From the NCBI GenBank assembly GCA_031267055.1, contig JAIRZV010000103.1, positions 1 through 5,482 on the forward strand: a stretch of 5,482 nucleotides of DNA. The letters are read 5' to 3'. The translations under genes and the position numbers were made by a program. Of the stretch, positions 1-5,482 are shown one piece after another. This DNA comes from Candidatus Margulisiibacteriota bacterium (GTDB lineage: Bacteria > Margulisbacteria > Termititenacia > Termititenacales > Termititenacaceae). Under the pieces are notes generated by a model that saw only the letters and a program-made list of their open reading frames with translations, made no database searches and was not told the origin of the DNA. Positions within the stretch are counted from its first letter, which is position 1, and each line of letters starts with the position of its first letter.

Positions 1-639
1 ATATCTAACGATAACGAGACTAAACAAAAACTGATCAGCAAAGCGTATGAAATTTTCAAACGCGACGGCTACGAACAGACGACTATTGATCAGATTTGCG
101 CGGTCGCCGGTATTTCTAAAAATACTTATTATTACTATTTCAAATCCAAAGAAGAGTTGCTCCTGGCCTGCGTCGGCGAATGTGAAGCTGTTTCTGCGCG
201 GCAACTGACCGATATTCTTTTGTCCGGCGAAAATTATTTTGAGCAATTCTGGCTGGTGCAAAAGCAGGGTATGGATTTTGTTCGCAAAGTCGGCCTGAAT
301 TTTCTGCGGCAGCTGAAAAGCGCACATTCTATTAGTAATGTTTTTCGTTCCCGAAATTGGCAGGACGATTTTGAGGTGAAGGTTGCGATTATCCGCAAAG
401 CGCAGGAGGCCGGAGAAGTGCGCAATCAAGCCGAAGCCCGGTCTTTAATTTTAACTATCGGTATAACTTTTTATGGAGTTTTATCGGTCTTGCTTTCCGC
501 CCAGCATGAATTTGATGGGGAGAAAATTTTGCGCTCCTGCCTGGAAAATATTTTAGACCTGCGTCCGGACCTGCGGCACGGCGATGATTTGCTTGAACTG
601 ATCCTGCCGATCTTATCGGTCGGGGGGGGGGGGGGGTAG
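1..639 (+). CDS. TetR/AcrR-family transcriptional regulator (5' partial)
   Basis: The open frame runs from base 1 to a TAG at 637-639, giving 212 visible residues; the start codon lies upstream of the window. TetR proteins usually begin about 5-15 residues before the first visible helix, so little is missing. The N-terminal DNA-binding domain is clear. Helix 1 covers about residues 7-22 (KQKLISKAYEIFKRDGY). The helix-turn-helix covers about 27-47, with TTIDQICAVAG then the recognition helix ISKNTYYYYF, followed by the family's typical FKSKEELL (47-54). Residues from about 60 form a mostly helical ligand-binding/dimerisation domain with no recognisable ligand signature. Known for the family: dimeric repressors released from the operator by a small ligand. 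Inferred: it controls the efflux genes directly downstream, and probably itself, since it is first in the same unit; the operator is not in the window. Oddity: the protein ends SVGGGGG, encoded by 15 consecutive G, so its C-terminus depends on a mutable tract. Confidence 0.93.
   Translation: MSNDNETKQKLISKAYEIFKRDGYEQTTIDQICAVAGISKNTYYYYFKSKEELLLACVGECEAVSARQLTDILLSGENYFEQFWLVQKQGMDFVRKVGLNFLRQLKSAHSISNVFRSRNWQDDFEVKVAIIRKAQEAGEVRNQAEARSLILTIGITFYGVLSVLLSAQHEFDGEKILRSCLENILDLRPDLRHGDDLLELILPILSVGGGGG
622..636 (+). repeat. G15 homopolymer tract at the regulator/channel gene junction
   Basis: Fifteen uninterrupted G residues form the last five sense codons (Gly5) of the TetR gene, directly before its TAG stop. 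The tract ends 7 bases before the ATG at 644. Tracts of this length are known to be prone to slipped-strand mispairing and are used as phase-variation switches in several bacteria. Here one G fewer puts the TetR frame in register with the channel gene, and one G more gives a 14-residue alternative tail ending at the TGA at 678-680. The run is also exactly long enough for four GGG blocks with single-G loops, so a G-quadruplex is possible in DNA or mRNA. A false run or wrong length from sequencing or assembly is a real alternative. Confidence 0.9.
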
Positions 640-643
640 AAAA

Positions 644-2023
644 ATGTCTTTCCTTGACTTTGCTCGGCATAAGGTATTGAATAGCGGCTCTTTTATGCGG
701 GGGAAATATTTTTTATTAACAATGTTTTTTCTGGCCACGGCGACCGCGCAGACTTTTACTCTGGAGCAAAGCATTGAACATGCGCTGCAGCACAGTCCGC
801 AGCACAAAATCATTTACAAAAACCGCGAGGTCAGCAAAGATCAGGCACGGCAGGGTTATGCCGCGGTGTTGCCGCAGTTGAGTTTGGGCTACACTGAAGC
901 GACGGTCAAAACTCCCCAGTCTGACACCCCTGCAATACCAGATCCGACAATGCAAGCTCTGTTAGGCGCCATGAGCACAGGCAAAGACGAAACGAAAACC
1001 AAATCCGAGGAGTTTAACGGACAGCAGCTTTTGTTTAGTTTTGGCGGCCTTGCCGCGGTCGGCGCGTCGTGGTCAGCCGGCAAGCTGGCCAATTACGTTT
1101 ACGACGATGCCAGCGCGCAATTTGTGCTGTCCGTGCGCAAAGCCTTTTTTGATCTGCAGGCGGCGAATGACATGCAAAGACTCGCCGCTGATCTGTCCAC
1201 ACTGACGGATACTTACGCGCGTAACGCGGAAATAATGTTTGAGAACGGCTTGGTCTCGCGCAAAGAAATGCTGGATGTGCGTATTCAAGCCTATGACGCG
1301 CAAAAAAACCTGACCAACGCCGGGAAAGCGGCGGCGGCGGCGCGTTACAATTTTAATACGACTATCGGTTTGCCGGTCGACGCGGCCGTGCAGTTGGTCA
1401 CTCACAATGTGGAAATCGCGGAAGACATTTTGGCGAAAAACTTTGACGCCGCCGCCTTGATGGAAGACGCTTATCGTCTGCGCCCGTCCTATCTGGCCGC
1501 GCAGGAAACCGTGTGGCTCAATCAAATCGATCATTTTAACGCTTGGGCTGGCTCTCTGCCCGCGGTTTATTATTCGTACAATAAAAAGAAAACAGATTAC
1601 GATCCCGAGACCATGATGACCACGTCCGGCGAGACGGAGACCAGGGCGATCAGCGCGCAGTGGAATTTTTTTGCCGGCGGCGCGAATTGGTTTAAGATCC
1701 ACGAAAAAGCCAATAACAGCGACCGCCAAGAAGAGCAGTTAAAACTGGCGCGCAGCTATTTATTGATGGAAATTCAAAGTTCGCTCGACGATGTGAAAGC
1801 ACAGGCGCAGAATATTTTGACCGCGCGCGCGCAAGACTCTCTGGCCGCCGAATCTTTGCGCATTGCCAGAATTGATTTTGAGTCTGGCAACGGCACGGCG
1901 ACGCAGCTCAATGACGCGGTCATCCAGCAGCAAAGCGCCGGTAATAATTTGATCCGCGCGCTGTATGATTACGAATACGCCCGCGCGAAATTAAATTACG
2001 CGGCCGGACAAAATGTCTGGTAG
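644..2023 (+). CDS. TolC-type outer-membrane efflux channel (OMF/OEP family)
   Basis: This is the trimeric outer-membrane duct of a tripartite exporter, 459 residues from 644 or 442 from 695. After the signal peptide comes FTLEQSIEHALQHSP (38-52) and an AGYLPQLSL-like segment (GYAAVLPQLSLGY, 71-83), both typical of the family's start. The two-fold repeat is visible: a helical hairpin with FENGLVSRKEMLDV (199-212) then ARYNFNTTIGLP, and a second copy with FESGNGTATQLNDA (412-425) then ARAKLNYAAG near the end. Hydrophilic stretches at about 86-125 and 313-336 fit the two extracellular loops between beta strands. The start is uncertain. ATG 644 has the G tract as a Shine-Dalgarno-like element 7 bases upstream. 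ATG 695 gives a compact signal peptide (MRGKYFLLTMFFLATATA, cleavage before Q36) but has no good ribosome site. The coordinates use 644; the mature protein is the same for both. No specific substrate can be read from the sequence. Confidence 0.93.
   Translation: MSFLDFARHKVLNSGSFMRGKYFLLTMFFLATATAQTFTLEQSIEHALQHSPQHKIIYKNREVSKDQARQGYAAVLPQLSLGYTEATVKTPQSDTPAIPDPTMQALLGAMSTGKDETKTKSEEFNGQQLLFSFGGLAAVGASWSAGKLANYVYDDASAQFVLSVRKAFFDLQAANDMQRLAADLSTLTDTYARNAEIMFENGLVSRKEMLDVRIQAYDAQKNLTNAGKAAAAARYNFNTTIGLPVDAAVQLVTHNVEIAEDILAKNFDAAALMEDAYRLRPSYLAAQETVWLNQIDHFNAWAGSLPAVYYSYNKKKTDYDPETMMTTSGETETRAISAQWNFFAGGANWFKIHEKANNSDRQEEQLKLARSYLLMEIQSSLDDVKAQAQNILTARAQDSLAAESLRIARIDFESGNGTATQLNDAVIQQQSAGNNLIRALYDYEYARAKLNYAAGQNVW
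695..748 (+). other. Sec signal peptide of the outer-membrane channel (alternative start at 695)
   Basis: The ATG at 695 is in frame with 644 and begins a textbook signal peptide: a short basic start (MRGK), a hydrophobic core (YFLLTMFFLA) and an A-T-A cleavage box, with the mature chain starting at QTFTLEQ. If translation starts at 644 instead, the peptide gains a 17-residue N-terminal extension, which is longer than usual but tolerable. The bases just before 695 contain only a weak GCGGC element, so the better signal peptide and the better ribosome site point to different starts. Confidence 0.7.
1328..1342 (+). repeat. In-frame (GCG)5 triplet run coding for five alanines
   Basis: Five perfect GCG codons encode A229-A233 of the channel protein (numbered from 644), in the helix before YNFNTTIGLP. 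Gain or loss of units would keep the frame and only change helix length by one residue each. It is short and may be plain codon preference. Confidence 0.6.
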
Positions 2024-2048
2024 GAAGATTGATTAGAAAGAATAAATG

Positions 2049-2054
2049 AAGGAG
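2049..2054 (+). promoter_or_regulatory. Ribosome binding site of the adaptor gene (AAGGAG)
   Basis: AAGGAG sits 6 bases before the ATG at 2061 and is the strongest Shine-Dalgarno match in the window. It decides the start: an in-frame ATG at 2046 overlaps the first bases of this site, so it would put the site inside the coding region, and it has no ribosome site of its own. Confidence 0.88.
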
Positions 2055-2060
2055 TTTTAT

Positions 2061-3098
2061 ATGCGAAAATTTATACGAAAATTTTTAGTTTTGACTCTAG
2101 CGGCGCAACTTCTGACCGGTTGCGGCGGCGGCGGAAAAACCACTCCGCCGCCTAGATTGACCAAAGTCGCGGCTCTGACGCTGGCTCCGGCTCCGGCTGT
2201 CAATATTCAGGAATACCCCGGCTTGCTGACGCCGCTGTATAAAATGAATGTTCAGACCAACACTGGTGGTATCGTGGAAGCGATACTTGTCGAGTTGGGG
2301 CAGACTGTGCGCAAAGGGCAGGCGCTGGCCAGAATGGAATCCGAGGTGAATGCCGCCCAGCACAATCAGGCTAAAGCGGCTTACGATCTGGCCAAAGCTT
2401 CTTATGACCGGCAAAAAGCTCTGTACGAAGCGGAAGTGATTTCGCAGCAGGCTTTTGAGACGGCGAGGGCGCAGTTCCAGCAGACCGAGGCGCAGTACAA
2501 TGTTGCGAAAAAAAATCTTGAGGACTGCACATTGACCGCGCCACGCGATGGAGTGGTGTCTTTTATCAATTATGATGTGGGCGACAGCGCTTCGCGCGGC
2601 TCGACCGTCATCGTGGTTGCGGATTACAGCAAAATTATTTTGCGGATCGGCGTGGTGGATCGGGACATTGCCAAAGTGCAGATCGGCCAAAACGCGGCGG
2701 TGCACATTGACGAGATTGATCGTCTATACACCGGCAAAATTATCGGCGCCGGCTCACTGGCTGACGACAAAACCGGCGCGTATCCGGTGCGCATCGAGAT
2801 CGATAATTCCGCCGGACTGATCAAGCCCGGCATGTTTGGCCGCGCCAGACTGACGCTGGAATATTACCCCAGAGCCAAAGTCGTGCCGCTGGACACGCTG
2901 GTGTTGCGCGGTGAAAGCAAAGGTCTGTACGAGATCAGCAGTGGCAATATTGCGCGCTTCACGCCAGTGACAATCAATTTTGAATTTGAAGACAAAGCTT
3001 ATGTGCAGTCGCCGCTGGCTTTTGGCAGTCAGATTGTTGCCAAAGGCCAAGAATTCATTGTCGACGGCGAAGAAGTGGAAATTGTGCCGGAGAATTAG
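2061..3098 (+). CDS. Periplasmic adaptor / membrane-fusion lipoprotein of an RND efflux pump (HlyD/AcrA-like)
   Basis: A 345-residue adaptor that would link the RND pump to the outer-membrane channel. The N-terminus is a lipoprotein signal: basic MRKFIRK, a hydrophobic core, and lipobox LLTGC (17-21), so C21 would be lipidated; a flexible GGGGKTTPPP follows. The first half of the lipoyl domain spans about 62-92 (TGGIVEAILVELGQTVRKGQALARM). A coiled-coil hairpin rich in A, Q and K follows at about 96-153. The second lipoyl half is at 157-188 (TLTAPRDGVVSFINYDVGD...). A beta-barrel domain covers about 190-275, with the typical IKPGMFGRARL near its end. A membrane-proximal domain covers the remainder, including VVPLDTLV. 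Length is slightly short for the family (AcrA is near 400), mainly because the hairpin is modest. The gene starts 37 bases after the channel gene and ends 36 bases before the pump gene, consistent with one operon. The residue after the lipid cysteine is Gly, as in MexA, not the inner-membrane retention Asp of AcrA. Confidence 0.95.
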   Translation: MRKFIRKFLVLTLAAQLLTGCGGGGKTTPPPRLTKVAALTLAPAPAVNIQEYPGLLTPLYKMNVQTNTGGIVEAILVELGQTVRKGQALARMESEVNAAQHNQAKAAYDLAKASYDRQKALYEAEVISQQAFETARAQFQQTEAQYNVAKKNLEDCTLTAPRDGVVSFINYDVGDSASRGSTVIVVADYSKIILRIGVVDRDIAKVQIGQNAAVHIDEIDRLYTGKIIGAGSLADDKTGAYPVRIEIDNSAGLIKPGMFGRARLTLEYYPRAKVVPLDTLVLRGESKGLYEISSGNIARFTPVTINFEFEDKAYVQSPLAFGSQIVAKGQEFIVDGEEVEIVPEN

Positions 3099-3122
3099 GA
3101 AATAAATAAAGAATAAAATTAT

Positions 3123-3127
3123 AAGGG
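3123..3127 (+). promoter_or_regulatory. Ribosome binding site of the RND transporter gene (AAGGG)
   Basis: AAGGG lies 7 bases before the ATG at 3135, in an otherwise A/T-rich 36-base spacer. It supports this start, as does the protein beginning MKKFVEFFLRYKSLVV, the usual short cytoplasmic stretch before the first membrane helix of RND pumps. Confidence 0.8.
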
Positions 3128-3134
3128 CTGCAAG

Positions 3135-5482
3135 ATGAAAAAATTTGTAGAGTTTTTCCTGCGTTACAAAAGTTTGGTCGTGCTGGCTTTTGTCGGCATT
3201 GTGTTGTCCGGCTGGGGCGCCTACACCAGTATGCCACGTGAGGCTTTTCCGCAGGTGGAGCTGCCTTATATTGTGGTTTACACACTTTACCCGGGCGTTG
3301 CGCCGGTGGACATGGAAAATCTGGTTTCGCGGCCGCTGGAAAATCAGATCAAAAGTATCAGCGGCATCAAACACTTGAATTCCACTTCCGCCGAATCCTA
3401 CTCGATGCTTTTTATCGAATTTGTGCCCGAAGTCAATGTGGAAGACGCTTTGCAAAAGGTGCGCGATAAGGTCGCGGCGGCGCGCCGTGATTTGCCTACT
3501 GACATTGAGGAGCCGCAGGTGCAGGAAATCAGCTTTGATAATTTCCCGATCATGACTATTTCTTTGTTTGGCGATTACGGCCTCAATAGATTGAAAAAAA
3601 TCGCTGATGATTTTCAATCGGAATTTGAAAGCGTCAGCGGCGTGTCCAATGTGACGATTATCGGCGGTTACACACGTGAAATACAGGTGGTGGTCAATCC
3701 GGCGCGTTTAAAAGCTTACAATTTTTCTTACGATCAATTTTCCGCGGCGGTCAAAGCGGCCAATGTCAATATTCCGGGCGGTGCGCTGGACATCGGCGCG
3801 CGTTCCTATTTGGTGCGCATACCCAATGAGTTTGCTTCGGTCGAGGATATTCGCAACACGGTTTTGGGCGTTTTTCACGGCGAGACGATTTTGCTCAAAG
3901 ATGTGGCCGATGTGCGCGACACAAATAAAAAGCAAACCTCGCTGTCCCGCACCGACCAGAAAGACAGCGTTACTTTGACTATTCAAAAACGTTCCGGCGG
4001 CAATATTATCGAGATCGCCAACAATATCAAAAAAGTAGTAGAGCGGACGCGGCCGTCACTGCCCAAAGGCACGCAGGTCGAGTACATTATGGATTTTTCC
4101 CGGGAGATCGACTCGCAGGTGGACAATATGGAGAACACGTTGTTTTTGAGTTTGCTGCTGGTGATGCTCGTGCTGTACTTTTTTATGGGTTTCCGCAATG
4201 CGGCGATCGTGGCGACGGTTATCCCTCTGTCGATGCTGATTACCTTTATCGTTATTCAGGCCATGGGTTTCACGCTTAATTTTATCGTCCTGGTCAGTTT
4301 GACTATTTTGCTCGGCATGTTGGTCGACAATGCGGTGGTCGTGGTCGAAAATATTTACCGGCTGCTCAATGAAGGCAAAGACCGCTGGACGGCCACGGTC
4401 GAAGGCGCGGCAGAAGTGCTGGTGCCCGTGTTGACTTCCACACTGACAACAGTGTTCGCCTTTCTGCCGCTGGCTTTTTGGTCCGGCATGATCGGACAGG
4501 TGCTGCGTTTTCTGCCGATAACTATTTCGGTCGGCTTGCTGGCCTCTTTTGTCGTGGCGGTGATTTTCAATCCGGTCATCAGCCAGATTTTTTTGCGCAG
4601 TCACACCAAAACCGACGAGCACGGCCGCCCGACTCTGCCACAGCGCGTAGACAACTGGCTGGAAAATTTCAAAGACAAATATTATGAACGCTGGCTGCGC
4701 TGGAGTATCGTTAATTACCGCAAGGTGCTCTCTGTGGTTGTCGTGGCTTTTTTGGTCAGCGTATTTATGTTGTTGGGCATGCCCAAAGAATTTTTCCCGT
4801 CGACCGATCCTGAAGAATTTACGATCGATATTAACATGCCGTCGGGCACGCGATTGGAAACCACCGACGAACTGGTGCGCAAAATTGAGACTATTCTGCT
4901 GGAGGAAGACAATTTGCGCGACATCAGCAGTTTTGTTTCCAATATCGGCAATACCGGCTCAAGCTTCAGCGGCGGCAATGACGATGCGACTGTGGCGCGC
5001 ATCTCCGTGACATTTAAAGAACGCCGCTTGCTTTCTGCGCCGCCTTTACGGATCGTGGACAAAATCCGCGGACAGGCGACCAATTTCCCCGGCGCGGAGA
5101 TCGTCGTGGGCGCTGAGCAGATGGGGCCCAATGCCGGCGATCCGATCTCGATAGTTGTGGCCGGCGAGGATTTTGATGTGTTGTCCCGTATCGGCGACGA
5201 GATCAAGACTATCATGCACCGCACGCCCGGCGTGGTGAATATTCAGACCAATCTTTCCACCGGCCGTCCCGAAGTGCAGGTGCTCATCGACCGCACCAAA
5301 GCCGCGTTGTACGGATTTTCACCGGCGCAGGTGGCTCTGGAAGTGCGCACCGCTTTTTACGGCGCGACCGCCGCGAAATACCGTGAAGGCGATGAGGAGT
5401 ACGATATAGTCGTGAAGCTCGACGACACGGAAAAATTTTCTCTGCAGACTTTGCGCAATCTGACCCTGCTGTCACGCGCCGG
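3135..5482 (+). CDS. RND-family efflux transporter, inner-membrane pump (AcrB/HAE type; 3' partial)
   Basis: The frame stays open from ATG 3135 to the window end; 782 residues are visible of the roughly 1,000-1,050 usual for the family. The proton-driven pump is recognised by its order of parts. TM1 is about 13-31, followed by MPREAFPQVELP (33-44) and the YPGVAPVDMENLVSRPLE motif (52-69). The first porter loop has the usual ending with RTDQKDSVTLTIQKRSGGN and LPKGTQVEYIMDFS. TM2-TM6 lie at about 336-480. TM4 carries GMLVDNAVVVVENIYR, with D398 at the position of AcrB D407 and Asn399 where AcrB has the second Asp (D408). TM7 is about 530-550, followed by MPKEFFPSTDPEEF and the second porter loop, with GPNAGDPISI (664-673) and the family's EYDIVVKLDD stretch. 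TM8-TM12, including the TM10 lysine of the proton relay, fall outside the window. The motifs fit a drug/hydrophobe (HAE) type better than a heavy-metal type. Its actual substrate cannot be read from the sequence. Confidence 0.96.
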   Translation, partial: MKKFVEFFLRYKSLVVLAFVGIVLSGWGAYTSMPREAFPQVELPYIVVYTLYPGVAPVDMENLVSRPLENQIKSISGIKHLNSTSAESYSMLFIEFVPEVNVEDALQKVRDKVAAARRDLPTDIEEPQVQEISFDNFPIMTISLFGDYGLNRLKKIADDFQSEFESVSGVSNVTIIGGYTREIQVVVNPARLKAYNFSYDQFSAAVKAANVNIPGGALDIGARSYLVRIPNEFASVEDIRNTVLGVFHGETILLKDVADVRDTNKKQTSLSRTDQKDSVTLTIQKRSGGNIIEIANNIKKVVERTRPSLPKGTQVEYIMDFSREIDSQVDNMENTLFLSLLLVMLVLYFFMGFRNAAIVATVIPLSMLITFIVIQAMGFTLNFIVLVSLTILLGMLVDNAVVVVENIYRLLNEGKDRWTATVEGAAEVLVPVLTSTLTTVFAFLPLAFWSGMIGQVLRFLPITISVGLLASFVVAVIFNPVISQIFLRSHTKTDEHGRPTLPQRVDNWLENFKDKYYERWLRWSIVNYRKVLSVVVVAFLVSVFMLLGMPKEFFPSTDPEEFTIDINMPSGTRLETTDELVRKIETILLEEDNLRDISSFVSNIGNTGSSFSGGNDDATVARISVTFKERRLLSAPPLRIVDKIRGQATNFPGAEIVVGAEQMGPNAGDPISIVVAGEDFDVLSRIGDEIKTIMHRTPGVVNIQTNLSTGRPEVQVLIDRTKAALYGFSPAQVALEVRTAFYGATAAKYREGDEEYDIVVKLDDTEKFSLQTLRNLTLLSRA

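Noticed and set aside
1073..1729. Antisense open frame of 218 codons within the channel gene
   Set aside because: Lies wholly inside a gene with clear family motifs; its R/H/Q-rich composition is typical of an antisense shadow.
1822..1832. Alternating CG run as a possible Z-DNA site
   Set aside because: Only 11 bases, within an Ala/Arg-coding helix (TARAQ), and explained by the gene's GCG/CGC codon preference.
2046..2060. Upstream ATG as the adaptor start, adding MKEFY
   Set aside because: It would place the AAGGAG ribosome site inside the coding region and has no ribosome site of its own; 2061 gives a clean lipoprotein signal.
2122..2135. CGG-rich run after the lipobox as a repeat element
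   Set aside because: It encodes the short glycine linker common after lipidated cysteines and is too short and imperfect to call a slippage tract.
2097..2705. Antisense open frame of 202 codons inside the adaptor gene
   Set aside because: No ribosome site or domain, and it overlaps a confidently identified gene.
3099..3134. A/T-rich spacer as an internal promoter or terminator
   Set aside because: No hairpin followed by a T run and no convincing -35/-10 pair at proper spacing; it reads as a plain leader with a ribosome site.
2754..3617. Antisense open frame of 287 codons across the adaptor end and pump start
   Set aside because: It overlaps two strongly supported + strand genes and their spacer, has no recognisable domain, and reads as a mirror of their codon pattern.
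4056..4622. Antisense open frame of 188 codons opposite the pump's membrane helices
   Set aside because: Extremely H/Q/R/D-rich, the expected complement of codons for hydrophobic helices, not a real protein.

Overview
The window holds most of one co-directional (+ strand) gene cluster for a Gram-negative tripartite efflux pump. The order is a TetR-family regulator (5' end cut by the window), a TolC-type outer-membrane channel, a lipoprotein membrane-fusion (periplasmic adaptor) protein, and an RND inner-membrane transporter (3' end cut by the window). The spacers between genes are 4, 37 and 36 bases. I see no terminator or promoter inside them, so the four genes look like a single transcription unit whose promoter and operator lie upstream of base 1.

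The organism must be a diderm bacterium, because the window encodes an outer-membrane channel and a lipobox-bearing adaptor. Base composition is roughly balanced, with GCG/CGC-rich codons mixed with T- and A-rich ones. I cannot assign a phylum. The proteins do not read like close relatives of the proteobacterial AcrAB-TolC or MexAB-OprM sets, so a less-studied diderm lineage is plausible, but this is a guess.

Region by region: 1-639 is the TetR-type repressor, ending in a run of five glycines encoded by an uninterrupted tract of 15 G. From 644 (or 695) to 2023 is the outer-membrane factor. From 2061 to 3098 is the adaptor. From 3135 to the window end is the RND pump, with 782 residues visible. 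The RND protein would take substrate from the inner membrane or periplasm using the proton gradient. The adaptor would couple it to the outer-membrane channel for export, and the TetR protein would presumably sense a ligand and control the operon.

The most striking feature is the G15 tract at the regulator/channel junction. It lies inside the regulator's last codons, directly before its stop and 7 bases before the first possible start codon of the channel gene. Loss of one G would fuse the regulator in frame to the channel gene, while gain of one G would give the regulator a different 14-residue tail. This makes it a candidate contingency (phase-variable) switch on an efflux operon, unless the tract is a sequencing artefact. 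Secondary curiosities are three TAG stops in a row, each with an in-frame backup stop, and a 10-base A-rich motif shared by both longer spacers.
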